From: JAMLIN01 sp041676645
GTDB lineage: Bacteria > Pseudomonadota > Gammaproteobacteria > Burkholderiales > Burkholderiaceae_E
Direction: 5' to 3'
DNA: 64,000 bases
NCBI GenBank assembly: GCA_041676645.1
Contig: JBAYRO010000007.1
Coordinates: forward strand, 1-64,000
Positions 7,581 to 15,880 of the stretch are shown in pieces. The stretch's first letter is position 1, and each line of letters opens with the position of its first letter. Position numbers and translations under genes: made by a program. Below the pieces are notes generated by a model. It saw nothing but the letters and a program-made list of their open reading frames with translations. It was not told where the DNA came from and searched no databases.

Positions 7581-7686
7581 TCCGGCTTCGGAATCGGGCG
7601 CATGGCGGCGTTGGGGCGCCTTGCCGTACCCACCGTACTGTCTTCGGCGCCCCGCCTTGCCCTGCGCCCGATTCCGAAGCCGGATC
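7579..7686. repeat. 108-nt extragenic palindrome after fahA
   Basis: Perfect 24-bp arms lie at 7579-7602 and 7663-7686, and a second inner stem GGGGCGCC/GGCGCCCC at 7613-7620 and 7646-7653. The apex carries CCGTACCCACCGTACTG. The first arm overlaps the last bases of fahA. There is no T-run after either arm, so it is not a classical terminator. The structure resembles a repeated extragenic palindrome, but I see only this copy in the window. Confidence 0.7.
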
Positions 7687-7772
7687 GTTCGTTCTGGAAG
7701 GCATGACCGCGTTGGGGGTAGCCGATGGACGCTCCCCGGAAGCGCATGCCATACTCTTTATCGCAGAACTAA

Positions 7773-7791
7773 TGTTCTGTCTAACAGAACA
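7773..7791. promoter_or_regulatory. Operator-like palindrome before the aldehyde dehydrogenase operon
   Basis: A perfect inverted repeat, TGTTCTGT-CTA-ACAGAACA, in an AT-rich stretch 30 nt before the aldehyde dehydrogenase start. A further half site AGAACA follows at 7794-7799. Symmetric GTTCTG/CAGAAC sites of this kind are often bound by IclR- or GntR-type regulators of catabolic operons. No such regulator gene is adjacent, so the binding protein is unknown. Confidence 0.55.
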
Positions 7792-7821
7792 AAAGAACAT
7801 GAACAGGACAGATCCAGGCAT

Positions 7822-9282
7822 ATGAGCACAGCGCCGCAGGATGATCCCCGCCCGATGCTGATCGACGGCCAATGGACGAGCGTCGACGCGAACATCTTCG
7901 ATTCGATCGATCCGGCCAGCGGCGAGCGCAACTACCGCATCGCCGGCGCGGGCGCCCGGCATGTCGATGACGCGGTTGCGTCGGCGCGCCAGGCGCAGGC
8001 CGATCCCGCCTGGCGCGGGATGCTGCCGCACCGGCGCGCCGCGCTGCTGATGCGCATCGCCGACGCGATGGAGGCGAACGCCGGGCCGCTTGCGGACGCC
8101 CAGCGGCGCGAGAATGGCAAGGTCGTCGCGGAGTGCCGCAGCCAGGTCGCCAGCGCGGCGGCCACCTTCCGCTACTACGCCGCCGTCTGCGAGACCCAGG
8201 GCGAGGAGATCACCCCCGCCCGGGGCGCCTATCTCTCGATGGCGATCCACGAGCCCCACGGCGTGGTTGCCGCGATCACGCCGTGGAACTCGCCGCTCAC
8301 GATGGAGGCGCAGAAGGTCGCGCCGGCGCTGGCGGCCGGCAACGCCGTGATCCTGAAGCCTTCCGAAGTCACGCCGACTCCCGCGCTCGAGCTGGGCCGG
8401 ATCGCGCTCGAAGCCGGCCTCGCGCCCGGCCTGCTCAACGTGCTGCCCGGCTTCGGCGCCGAGGTCGGCGGGCCGCTGGTCGCGCATCCCGGCGTCGACA
8501 TGGTCTCGTTCACCGGCGGCACCGCCAGCGGCCGGCGGATCGCCGAGGTCGCGGCGCGCAAGCTGATGCCGGTCGCGCTCGAGCTCGGCGGCAAGTCGCC
8601 GCACATCGTGTTCACCGACGCCGATCTCGATGCGGCGGCCGACGCGATCATCGGCGGCATCTTCGAAGGCAGCGGCCAGTCCTGCGTGGCCGGTTCGCGC
8701 CTGTTCGTCCAGCGCCCGATCCATGACGCCTTCGTGGAGCGCATCGTCGAGCGCGCGCGCGCGCTGCGGGTCGACCTGCCCGATGCGCCGGGCGCGCAGA
8801 TGGGGCCGATCGCTTCCTTCGGCCATCGCGAACGCATCGAGGCGATGGTCGACAGCGCCCGCGCGCGCGGTGTCGAAGTGCTCTGCGGCGGCGAACGTCC
8901 GGGCGACGCGCGCCTTGCGGGCGGCGCCTTCTACCGGCCCACCGTGCTCGCGCCCACCGATCCGGGCGATCCCATCGTGCGCGATGAGATCTTCGGGCCG
9001 GTGCTGTGCGCGCTGCCCTTCGAGGACGAGGCCGATCTCGTCGCGCAGGCCAACGACAGCGTCTATGGCCTGGCCGCCGGCGTCTGGACGCGCGATTTCG
9101 CCCGGGCCTGGCGCATCGCGCGCGCACTGGCCGCCGGCACGGTCTGGATCAATACCTACAAGCAGCTGTCGATCTCGACGCCGTTCGGCGGCTTCAAGGA
9201 CAGCGGCCTCGGACGCGAGAAGGGGATCGGCGGCATGCGCCTGTACCAGCAGGCCAAGTCGATCTACATCGCGACGCATTGA
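7822..9282 (+). CDS. NAD(P)-dependent aldehyde dehydrogenase
   Basis: A 486-residue member of the ALDH superfamily. Visible are the cofactor region ITPWNSPLTMEAQKVAPAL, the NAD loop SFTGGTASGRRIA, the catalytic Glu in ALELGGKSP and the catalytic Cys in GQSCVAGSR. It oxidises an aldehyde to the acid; the substrate cannot be read from sequence, though similarity is greatest to the betaine-aldehyde/2-hydroxymuconic-semialdehyde group. The ATG at 7822 is chosen because the frame upstream runs through the palindromes. It opens a run of four same-strand genes, with a 22-nt gap to the next, pointing to one catabolic operon. Confidence 0.93.
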   Translation: MSTAPQDDPRPMLIDGQWTSVDANIFDSIDPASGERNYRIAGAGARHVDDAVASARQAQADPAWRGMLPHRRAALLMRIADAMEANAGPLADAQRRENGKVVAECRSQVASAAATFRYYAAVCETQGEEITPARGAYLSMAIHEPHGVVAAITPWNSPLTMEAQKVAPALAAGNAVILKPSEVTPTPALELGRIALEAGLAPGLLNVLPGFGAEVGGPLVAHPGVDMVSFTGGTASGRRIAEVAARKLMPVALELGGKSPHIVFTDADLDAAADAIIGGIFEGSGQSCVAGSRLFVQRPIHDAFVERIVERARALRVDLPDAPGAQMGPIASFGHRERIEAMVDSARARGVEVLCGGERPGDARLAGGAFYRPTVLAPTDPGDPIVRDEIFGPVLCALPFEDEADLVAQANDSVYGLAAGVWTRDFARAWRIARALAAGTVWINTYKQLSISTPFGGFKDSGLGREKGIGGMRLYQQAKSIYIATH

Positions 9283-9304
9283 ACCTACTTCGGAGGACGA
9301 CAGG

Positions 9305-10207
9305 ATGGCGGCGGAAACGACGCAACTCGGCTTCATCGGACTCGGCGTCATGGGCGAGCCGATGTGCCGCAACCTGGTGCAGAAGTCCGGCGCCCGGGTC
9401 ATGGCCTACGACCGCGACCCGGCGCCGCTCGAGCGCATCCGCGAGCATGGCGCCCAGGTGTGCGCGCAACTGCGCGAGGCGGTCGAAGGCTCGAGCGTGG
9501 TGTTCCTCTCGCTGCCCTCGGGCGAAGTGGTGCGCGAGCTCGTGCTCGTCGAGGGCGGCCTGCTCGACTGCGCGAGCCGCGGCCAGGTCATCATCGATAC
9601 CAGCACCTCGCCGGTCGGCTCGACCCGCGAGCTCGCCGAGCGCTTCGGCGAGCGCGGCGTGACCTTCATCGATGCTCCGGTCGCCCGTACCCGCGCCGCG
9701 GCCGAGGCCGGCGCGCTGTCGGTGATGGTCGGCGCGCAGGCCGAGGTGTTCGAGCAGGTGCGGCCGTACATCGCGACCTTCGCCACCGACATCAGCCTCT
9801 GCGGCCCTGTCGGTTGCGGCCAGGTCGTCAAGATCATGAACAACATGGTGCTCTTCGAGACCGTCATGGCGCTGTCCGAGGCCAGGGCGATCGGCGAACG
9901 CGCCGGCGTGCCGCCGGAGCTGCTGTTCGAGGTCCTGTCCAAGGGCTCGGCCGACAGCTTCGCATTGCGCAACCACGGAATGAAGGCGATCGTCCCCGAC
10001 GAGTTCCCGCTGCGCGCGTTCTCCACCGCCTATGCCCGCAAGGACCTGCGTTATGCGCGCGAGCTCGCCGCCCAGACCGGGGTCGATGCCCGCGGCGCCG
10101 AAACGGTCGACGGCTGGTTCGGCGAGGCGATCGAGGCGGGCGAGGGCGACAACTACTTCCCGGTGATCGCGCGGCGCATCGGGGCAAGGCCGGGCGGTTC
10201 ACAGTAG
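9305..10207 (+). CDS. 3-Hydroxyisobutyrate dehydrogenase-family oxidoreductase
   Basis: A 300-residue beta-hydroxyacid dehydrogenase. The N terminus carries the dinucleotide-binding motif GFIGLGVMGEPMCRNL; substrate and catalytic regions are DAPVARTRAAAEAGALSVM and GQVVKIMNNM, the latter with the family's catalytic lysine. Such enzymes oxidise 3-hydroxyisobutyrate or reduce tartronate semialdehyde. The motif DAPVARTRAAAEAG differs from the usual DAPVSGGxxGA, so the substrate may differ too. A ribosome-binding site GGAGGA precedes the ATG. It follows the aldehyde dehydrogenase by 22 nt, so the two probably handle an alcohol-aldehyde-acid conversion. Confidence 0.9.
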   Translation: MAAETTQLGFIGLGVMGEPMCRNLVQKSGARVMAYDRDPAPLERIREHGAQVCAQLREAVEGSSVVFLSLPSGEVVRELVLVEGGLLDCASRGQVIIDTSTSPVGSTRELAERFGERGVTFIDAPVARTRAAAEAGALSVMVGAQAEVFEQVRPYIATFATDISLCGPVGCGQVVKIMNNMVLFETVMALSEARAIGERAGVPPELLFEVLSKGSADSFALRNHGMKAIVPDEFPLRAFSTAYARKDLRYARELAAQTGVDARGAETVDGWFGEAIEAGEGDNYFPVIARRIGARPGGSQ

Positions 10208-10234
10208 ACTCGCAGCGATGCCACGGAGGAGACG

Positions 10235-11062
10235 ATGACCTTGCCGGACAAGCAAAGCGCCGATCGACGGGACGGCGTCTGGGAAGCCTACGCGATCCGC
10301 TACGCCCGCCTCGAGGAGCGGCGCCGCGTCGACAACTTCGTGCCGGTCGACCCGCACGACGGCCCGATGCCGATGGACTACTTCGTCTGGCTGCTGCGCC
10401 AGGGCGAGCGGACGATCCTCGTCGATACCGGCTTCGGCGCCGAGGCCGCCAGCGCCCGCGGCCGCAAGCTGCTGCGCTGCCCGATCGACGCATTGCGGGC
10501 GCTCGATGTCGATCCCGCCACGATCGACGATGTGGTCATCACCCATCTCCACTACGATCACGCCGGCAATCTCGACAAGCTGCCGAACGCGCGCTTCCAC
10601 ATCCAGGCCGACGAGGTCTCGTACGCCACCGGCCCCTGCATGTGCCATCCCGCGATCCGGCATGCCTATCGTGTCGAGGACGTGGTCGAGCTGGTGCGCA
10701 AGGTGTATGCGGACCGGGTCGTGTTCTACCAGGGCGACGCGAACCTCGCCGACGGCATCGACCTGATCGCGATCGGCGGGCATACCATGGGCCTGCAGTC
10801 GCTGCGGGTGCGCACCGCCCGCGGTACCGTGATCCTTGCGTCGGATGCCAGCCACTACTACGAGAACATCCTCGGCGGGCGGCCCTTCCCGATCGTGCAC
10901 GATGTCGCGAGGATGCTCGACGGCCACCGCCGCCTGCTCGCCGAAGCCGGCGACCCGAAGTTCCTCGTGCCTGGCCACGACCCCCTGGTGCTCGAGCGCT
11001 ATCCGCACCTGCCCGGCGACGAGATCGGCATCGCCATCCTGCACGAATCGCCGTCGGCCTGA
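10235..11062 (+). CDS. Metallo-beta-lactamase-fold hydrolase, AHL-lactonase-like
   Basis: A 275-residue protein with the di-zinc motif THLHYDHAGN, a GGHTMG His in the second half, ASDASHYYEN and a final LVPGHDPLV. This layout is that of the N-acyl-homoserine-lactonase (AttM/AiiA-like) group. The gene lies in a putative catabolic operon, 27 nt after a hydroxyacid dehydrogenase, so hydrolysis of a lactone or cyclic ester intermediate is more likely than quorum quenching. There is no signal peptide, so it acts in the cytoplasm. The exact substrate is not readable from sequence. Confidence 0.85.
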   Translation: MTLPDKQSADRRDGVWEAYAIRYARLEERRRVDNFVPVDPHDGPMPMDYFVWLLRQGERTILVDTGFGAEAASARGRKLLRCPIDALRALDVDPATIDDVVITHLHYDHAGNLDKLPNARFHIQADEVSYATGPCMCHPAIRHAYRVEDVVELVRKVYADRVVFYQGDANLADGIDLIAIGGHTMGLQSLRVRTARGTVILASDASHYYENILGGRPFPIVHDVARMLDGHRRLLAEAGDPKFLVPGHDPLVLERYPHLPGDEIGIAILHESPSA

Positions 11063-11241
11063 GCCGGGTTCGCCCGGCGTTGCGCATCCGATCCCCTGTC
11101 CACGCCGCGCCTTCTCGCGTACGCTGGCGGCGTCGACTCGTCGCCCGTTCGTGGTGACCTCGACTGGCCGGCAGCGACTCCCGTCGCGTCGGCCGATCCC
11201 GACAACAAGCCGATCGGAATCGATCGATCAAGGAGAGACGC

Positions 11242-12189
11242 ATGATGAAGCGCATCATCGCCGGGATGTTCACGGTCATCGGCATCGCGCTGGCTGGTTC
11301 GGCCATCGCCCAGGAAACCTGGTTTCCCTCGAAATGGGGTGCGGATGACGAACTGGGCGCCGCCAACTACCTGTCCCCCGACAAGGTTCTCGCCGCGTCG
11401 AAGCTCGTCACCACCGGCAAGACCTATCCGCTGGGCATCACCGTCAATCGCCTGACGCCGGCCTTCCCGCCGCGGCGCTGCGACATCTACATCGTCCAGC
11501 CGGGCCAGGTCGGCTCGGCCGACGGGCTCGGCCCGACCTCCACGACCTACAACGACGACATCCTCAACTGCTGGATCGGCATCGGTTCGCAGATCGACGG
11601 CCTCGGTCACATCGGCATCGGGAATACCTACTACAACGGTTTCAAGTGGGCCGACATCGCCCCCATCACCGGTCTGACGAAGCTCGGCGTCCACAACATT
11701 CCGCCGATCGTCACCCGTGGCGTGGTGCTCGACATCGCCGGCCATCTCGGCGTGCCGATGCTCACCGAAGGCCAGGCGATCAACCAGGCCGAGATCGAAG
11801 GCGCTGCCGCGAAGCAGGGCGTCGAGATCCGCGAGGGTGACGTGGTCCTGCTGCATACCGGCTGGATGAGCATCCTCGATTCCGATCCCGAGCGTTTCGG
11901 CAAGGCCGAGCCTGGCCTGGGCGTGGGCGGCGCGAAATACCTGGTCGGCAAGGGCGTGGTCGCCGTCGGTGCGGATACCTGGGGCGTCGAAGCGGTGCCG
12001 TTCGAGCAGGGCGAGGGCATCTTCGGGGTCCACCAGGAACTCCTGACTCGCAGCGGCACCTACATCCTCGAGAACATGAACACCGCCGACCTCGTCGCCG
12101 ACGAGGCCTGGGAGTTCCTGTTCGTTCTCGGCCAGCCGCGCTACGAGGGCGCGGTGCAGGCCATGGTCAATCCGGTGGCGATCCGCTGA
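11242..12189 (+). CDS. Secreted cyclase-family hydrolase (kynurenine formamidase-like)
   Basis: A 315-residue protein with a signal peptide (MMKRIIAGMFTVIGIALAGS, cut near AIAQ-ET). The rest matches the cyclase/kynurenine-formamidase-like superfamily, with REGDVVLLHTGW and GADTWGVEAVP. The usual metal motif HxGTHxDxPxH appears here as GSQIDGLGHI, so some ligands are changed. A periplasmic enzyme that opens or closes a ring or amide is likely. It is 179 nt downstream of the lactonase-like gene and preceded by a GGAGAG ribosome-binding site, and may share the operon or have its own promoter. Confidence 0.85.
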   Translation: MMKRIIAGMFTVIGIALAGSAIAQETWFPSKWGADDELGAANYLSPDKVLAASKLVTTGKTYPLGITVNRLTPAFPPRRCDIYIVQPGQVGSADGLGPTSTTYNDDILNCWIGIGSQIDGLGHIGIGNTYYNGFKWADIAPITGLTKLGVHNIPPIVTRGVVLDIAGHLGVPMLTEGQAINQAEIEGAAAKQGVEIREGDVVLLHTGWMSILDSDPERFGKAEPGLGVGGAKYLVGKGVVAVGADTWGVEAVPFEQGEGIFGVHQELLTRSGTYILENMNTADLVADEAWEFLFVLGQPRYEGAVQAMVNPVAIR

Positions 12190-12488
12190 CAGCGGTCCTG
12201 CATTCGATCTCACCCGATCGAATGCGAGCCCGTACGAGCACCCATGCGCCGGCCATGCCATGAAGTGGGCATGGCCGGTGTCCCCTGCATGCCACAATCC
12301 GGCCTTGCCGCCGGTAGGCCGAATGGCGCCGTTCGTGCCGAACCCGTTGCCGGCGTGGCTTTGCCGGCAAATGATGGGGCATAAAGTAAAAAGCGTAACG
12401 AATCGTTCATGGGATAGCGCTTTACGCGTGCTCGATTCGCCGCGACAATACGCCCGGAAATCAGCCAGGCCACACAACGGAGATTCCC
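12190..12488. other. Intergenic region with two strong hairpins
   Basis: Two perfect hairpins follow the cyclase-family gene: a 10-bp stem with 6-nt loop at 12200-12225 (GCATTCGATC arms) and an 11-bp stem with 8-nt loop at 12249-12278 (CCGGCCATGCC arms). Neither has a T-run. Downstream an AT-rich patch (about 12373-12420) may hold the promoter of the small secreted protein, though I could not place convincing -35 and -10 boxes. No gene is seen. Confidence 0.5.
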
Positions 12489-12818
12489 GTGAAATTGTCG
12501 TTCAAGATCCTCGCCGTAACGATCGGCCTGGCAGGTGCAGCAGGTGCCGTACAGGCCAGCGGCCTGACCATGACCAAGGGGCTCTACAAGTGCGAGCTCA
12601 ACCGGCAGGTCAATGTCACCGAGGTGGCTCCCGACCGCTCGACCGCAACCATCCAGTGGGGCAAGCGCGGCTATGTCCTGCGTGCGGTGCCCGCCCGCAC
12701 CGGTGCGCTTCGCTACGAGGACGTCGAGTCGGGCCTGACCTGGCTGGTGATCGTCGGCAAGTCGATGCTGCTCGACACCAAGAACGGCAAGCAGCTCGCC
12801 AACGAATGCAAGGTTTGA
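12489..12818 (+). CDS. Small secreted protein resembling MliC-type lysozyme inhibitors
   Basis: A 109-residue protein with a signal peptide (residues 1-23, cut near VQA-SG). The mature part has two cysteines (YKCEL and NECKV), an alternating beta pattern (STATIQWGKRGYVLRAVPA) and a GLTWLV segment, resembling the MliC/lysozyme-inhibitor beta barrel where a disulfide joins the ends. Similarity is weak and I could not align the lysozyme-binding loop, so the function is tentative. The start is a GTG after an ACGGAG ribosome-binding site. It stands alone, with its own terminator 67 nt downstream. Confidence 0.7.
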   Translation: MKLSFKILAVTIGLAGAAGAVQASGLTMTKGLYKCELNRQVNVTEVAPDRSTATIQWGKRGYVLRAVPARTGALRYEDVESGLTWLVIVGKSMLLDTKNGKQLANECKV

Positions 12819-12884
12819 TCTCATAAGAAAGAACGATGGCGCCGCCGGCTCCTCCCGGCAGGCGCACGGAACGATCAATCTCCC

Positions 12885-12914
12885 GAGCCGCGGTGAATGT
12901 CGCGGCTCTTTTTT
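12885..12914 (+). terminator. Rho-independent terminator
   Basis: An 8-bp GC-rich stem (GAGCCGCG / CGCGGCTC) with an 8-nt loop followed by six T residues at 12909-12914. It ends the transcript of the small secreted protein gene. This is the clearest intrinsic terminator in the window. Confidence 0.9.
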
Positions 12915-13016
12915 CGCGTGCTGGCGTGGTCCGGCCGCAATGCCGGGGCTGGTGCGGACGCACCCGGTCGCCGGTCCGCTGCTAGGATGGCGGCTGCCTC
13001 TTGTCCAGGAGCTTCC

Positions 13017-13520
13017 ATGGCACGCACCCTGCTCGTGATCGACATCCAGAACGACTATTTCCCCGGCGGTGTGCTGCCGCTGTGGCAGGCCGATGAAACC
13101 GAGGCGGGTATTGTTTCGGCGATCGGCAAGGCGCGCGCGGCCGGCGACAAGGTCGTCCTCGTGCAGCACGTCTCGAAGGCGAAGGCCGGCCTGTTCGCGC
13201 CCGATGGCCCCGGCGTCGCGATCCGCCCCGCCGTTCTCGAAGCCGCCGGCGATGCGCCGGTCGTGACCAAGCACAATGCGGACGCTTTCCAGGACACCGA
13301 CCTCATGGAGCACCTGAAGGGCACCGACGAGCTGCTGGTCTGCGGGATGATGACCCAGAACTGCGTCGCCTTCACCGCCATGTCACGGGATGCCGATGCG
13401 TTCCGGGTGCGGGTGATCGGCGATCTCTGCAGCGCGCCGATCGAGGTCGTCCACAAGATTGCGCTGAACGCGCTGGGTTCGAAGAAGCCGGTCGTCGACG
13501 CCGCAAGCGCCTGGAGCTGA
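13017..13520 (+). CDS. Isochorismatase-family cysteine hydrolase
   Basis: A 167-residue cysteine hydrolase of the nicotinamidase/isochorismatase family. The catalytic triad is visible: Asp in LLVIDIQNDYF, Lys in PVVTKHNADAF and Cys in CGMMTQNCVAFTA. The size suits the short single-domain members, which hydrolyse amides or act on isochorismate-like substrates; the substrate is unknown. The ATG at 13017 is preceded by AGGAGC; an upstream in-frame ATG at 12897 runs through the terminator and is rejected. No obvious operon partners. Confidence 0.88.
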   Translation: MARTLLVIDIQNDYFPGGVLPLWQADETEAGIVSAIGKARAAGDKVVLVQHVSKAKAGLFAPDGPGVAIRPAVLEAAGDAPVVTKHNADAFQDTDLMEHLKGTDELLVCGMMTQNCVAFTAMSRDADAFRVRVIGDLCSAPIEVVHKIALNALGSKKPVVDAASAWS

Positions 13521-13618
13521 GCGGTTCCCGGAATCTGCGGCGAGCCGGCCTCGATGCCGGCCTCCGATGAACCGTCGCGGTGATGCATGGGGCTGGCCGA
13601 GGATGGTGAGGGGGCGAG

Positions 13619-13795
13619 ATGCAGAAAACCTACAGGGCCATGCAGGTGGCCCGGCCCGGCTTCCTGGAACTGGTGGAGCGCGATACGCCGCAACCCGCTG
13701 ACGGCGAAGTGCTGATCCGGGTGGAAGCCTATCGCCGGCTGCGCTCCGGTGATGTCAGGTTCCGCATGGTGCTCGGTGTCGATGCGCGCCACTGA
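13619..13795 (+). pseudogene. N-terminal fragment of a zinc-type alcohol dehydrogenase
   Basis: A 58-codon frame beginning MQKTYRAMQVARPG and including LELVERDTPQPADGEVLIRV, the start of medium-chain zinc dehydrogenases (usual ...PGEVLIRVEACGICHSD). Right where the catalytic-zinc Cys should come, the sequence turns into YRRLRSGDVRFR and stops at 13793-13795. All of the catalytic and NAD-binding parts are missing, so it is a gene remnant. A ribosome-binding-like GGGGCGAG precedes the ATG, so a short peptide could still be made. Confidence 0.65.
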
Positions 13796-13843
13796 GCGAT
13801 TCCTCCCCTCCGCGCGAGGGGCTCGCCAATCATTCCGACAGAC

Positions 13844-15070
13844 ATGACAGAAAACAGCCGTACCGCTTCGATGGGCGATGCCCCTGCCTTGCTGCCCAGG
13901 GGCGTGCAGACCGGCAACATCTGGCGGCTGTCCATTGCCCAGGCGCTGGCCGGCGCGAACGCCGTCGTCGTCTATGCCACCGGATCCATCGTCGGGAACA
14001 CCCTGGCCCCGTCACCCGTGCTCGCGACGCTGCCGATCTCGATCTTCGTGGTGGGCATGGCGGCGTGCATCCTGCCCGTGGGCGCGATCGCGCGACGGCA
14101 TGGCCGGCTCGCTTCCTTCCTGGCGGGCACCGGGGCCGGCGTGCTGGCCGGGCTGCTGGCCATGCTTGCCGTCATCCTGGGCTCGTTCTGGCTGTTCTGC
14201 GTCGGAACCTTCTTCGGCGGCGCCTACGCGGCCGTGGTGCTGTCGTTCCGCTTCGCCGCGGCCGACGGGGTGGAGCCCGGCAGGCGCGCGCGCGCCCTGT
14301 CGCTCGTCATGGCGGGGGGCGTGGCAGCGGGGATCGTGGGGCCGCAGCTGGTCACCTGGACGATGGAACTCTGGCCGCCGTACCTGTTCGCCGCCACCTA
14401 CCTGATGCAGGCGGCGGTCGCCGCGGTCTCGGCATTCATCCTGCTGGGCGTGCGCCTGCCCGGGCCGACCGCGGAGGAGATAGCCGGCGGGCGACCGCTG
14501 GCGGAAATCGTGCGCCAGCCGCGCTTCGTCGCCGCCGTGATCTGCGGCTCGGTTTCCTACATGCTCATGAACTTCCTCATGACGGCCGCGCCGCTGGCGA
14601 TGCACTTGTGCGGCCATCCCCAGGAGGCGGCCAACCTCGGTCTGCAGTGGCATGTCATCGCCATGTATGCGCCGAGCTTCTTCACCGGCAGCCTGATCGC
14701 GCGCTTCGGCGCGGGCCGCATGGCGACGGCGGGCCTCGTCCTGACCGGCCTGTCCGCCGCCGTCGGCCTGATGGGCCTCGAGGTCGCGCATTTCTGGTGG
14801 TCGCTGATCCTGCTCGGGGTGGGCTGGAACTTCGGCTTTCTCGGCGCCTCCGCCCTGGTGCTGGAGTGCCACCGACCCGAGGAGAAGACGCGCGTGCAGT
14901 CGCTCAACGACTTCATCGTCTTCGGCCTGATGGCGCTGGGCTCCTTTGCGTCGGGCGGCCTGCTGGCGGCCTATGACTGGAACATGGTGCTGTGGGTGTC
15001 CTTCGTGCCGCTGGCGCTGTCCGCGGTGGCGCTGGCGCTGGCGATGAGGCGCTCCGCGCAGGCCGGCTGA
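13844..15070 (+). CDS. MFS transporter
   Basis: A 408-residue protein with about twelve hydrophobic helices and a loop of the MFS type between helices 2 and 3 (AIARRHGRLASF). A charged central loop (residues about 205-225, GPTAEEIAGGRPLAEIVRQ) divides it into two six-helix halves. The helices are rich in Gly and Ala. It is similar to small MFS carriers annotated as riboflavin or general solute transporters, but no substrate-specific motif is visible. It is on the plus strand, convergent with a lipoprotein gene 20 nt downstream. Confidence 0.85.
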   Translation: MTENSRTASMGDAPALLPRGVQTGNIWRLSIAQALAGANAVVVYATGSIVGNTLAPSPVLATLPISIFVVGMAACILPVGAIARRHGRLASFLAGTGAGVLAGLLAMLAVILGSFWLFCVGTFFGGAYAAVVLSFRFAAADGVEPGRRARALSLVMAGGVAAGIVGPQLVTWTMELWPPYLFAATYLMQAAVAAVSAFILLGVRLPGPTAEEIAGGRPLAEIVRQPRFVAAVICGSVSYMLMNFLMTAAPLAMHLCGHPQEAANLGLQWHVIAMYAPSFFTGSLIARFGAGRMATAGLVLTGLSAAVGLMGLEVAHFWWSLILLGVGWNFGFLGASALVLECHRPEEKTRVQSLNDFIVFGLMALGSFASGGLLAAYDWNMVLWVSFVPLALSAVALALAMRRSAQAG

Positions 15071-15090
15071 AGTGAACGGCGCGCCGCCGG

Positions 15091-15807
15091 CTACCCGGCG
15101 ACCGGCGCCGGCTCGTGGCCGCTCAGCTCCCAGATGCGCCAGTCCTCCTCGAGCCTCGTGCGGCCGCGGTCGTCGGGCACGTAGTACCAGCCCCGCCATT
15201 CGCGTCGCACCCAGCGCGCGAGAGCCGGCGCGTACCAGGCGAGATCATGTCGACTGGAATCGAGCCGGACGAAGTCGGGATGGCGGAAGTGGATCCGGCG
15301 CTCGACCAGCAGGCATTCGAATTCACCGGCCGGCACCCGGATCGCATGCAGCGGGCCGACCCGGCGATGGTCGGCCCATTCGTAGCGGCCGCTGTCGCCG
15401 GCGACCCGGTAATGGGTCCGCACGAAGCTGACCGCCCCGGTGGCGGGCGGCACCGGTAGCCAGGGCAAGGGGTTCTCGAAGCGTATCCCGGGCGGTCCGT
15501 AGGCCGGGTCCTGCAGGAGATGCCCCTGCGCATCGACGATCTCGGCGCCGAGCAGCGCGCCTTCGGGCGTGCGCCATTCATGGATCCTGCGGCCCAGTTC
15601 CTCGCGCACATCGACGACGATCGCGCCCCGTCCGACGTCGTTGTAGCCATTGCGGGTGGCGTAATGCCAGCGTTCGCCGGGGCGGGGCGGCCGCTCGGCC
15701 ACGGCCCCCGCCGGCAGGGGCGTGCCGGGCCGGGTGGCGGGCACCGCGCAGGCCGCCGGCAGGGCCAGCGAAGCGAGCAGCAGGCGGCGGCGAAGCTTGT
15801 CGGTCAT
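15091..15807 (-). CDS. Putative lipoprotein of unknown function
   Basis: A 238-residue protein. The N terminus is a signal peptide ending in a lipobox-like LPAAC (Cys at residue 20), so the mature protein is likely lipid-anchored. The remainder is rich in Trp, Tyr and Arg and has short beta-like segments (GERWHYATRNGYNDVGRG, FECLLVERRIHF, WVRREWRGWYYVP). I do not recognise a family. It runs toward the MFS gene and its start is 73 nt from the end of the next minus-strand gene. Confidence 0.75.
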   Translation of the reverse strand: MTDKLRRRLLLASLALPAACAVPATRPGTPLPAGAVAERPPRPGERWHYATRNGYNDVGRGAIVVDVREELGRRIHEWRTPEGALLGAEIVDAQGHLLQDPAYGPPGIRFENPLPWLPVPPATGAVSFVRTHYRVAGDSGRYEWADHRRVGPLHAIRVPAGEFECLLVERRIHFRHPDFVRLDSSRHDLAWYAPALARWVRREWRGWYYVPDDRGRTRLEEDWRIWELSGHEPAPVAG

Positions 15808-15880
15808 GGTGGGCCTCCCGGGTTGCGGCGATGGCCTCGCGCCGCACCGACGGGACGTGCCTGCCGGGATGCCCGGGCCG

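Noticed and set aside
7579..7686. Long palindrome as an intrinsic terminator
   Set aside because: No T-run on either side and arms far longer than usual; kept as a repeat instead.
7087..9402. 771-codon open frame on the minus strand
   Set aside because: Antisense to fahA and the aldehyde dehydrogenase, without motifs or a ribosome-binding site.
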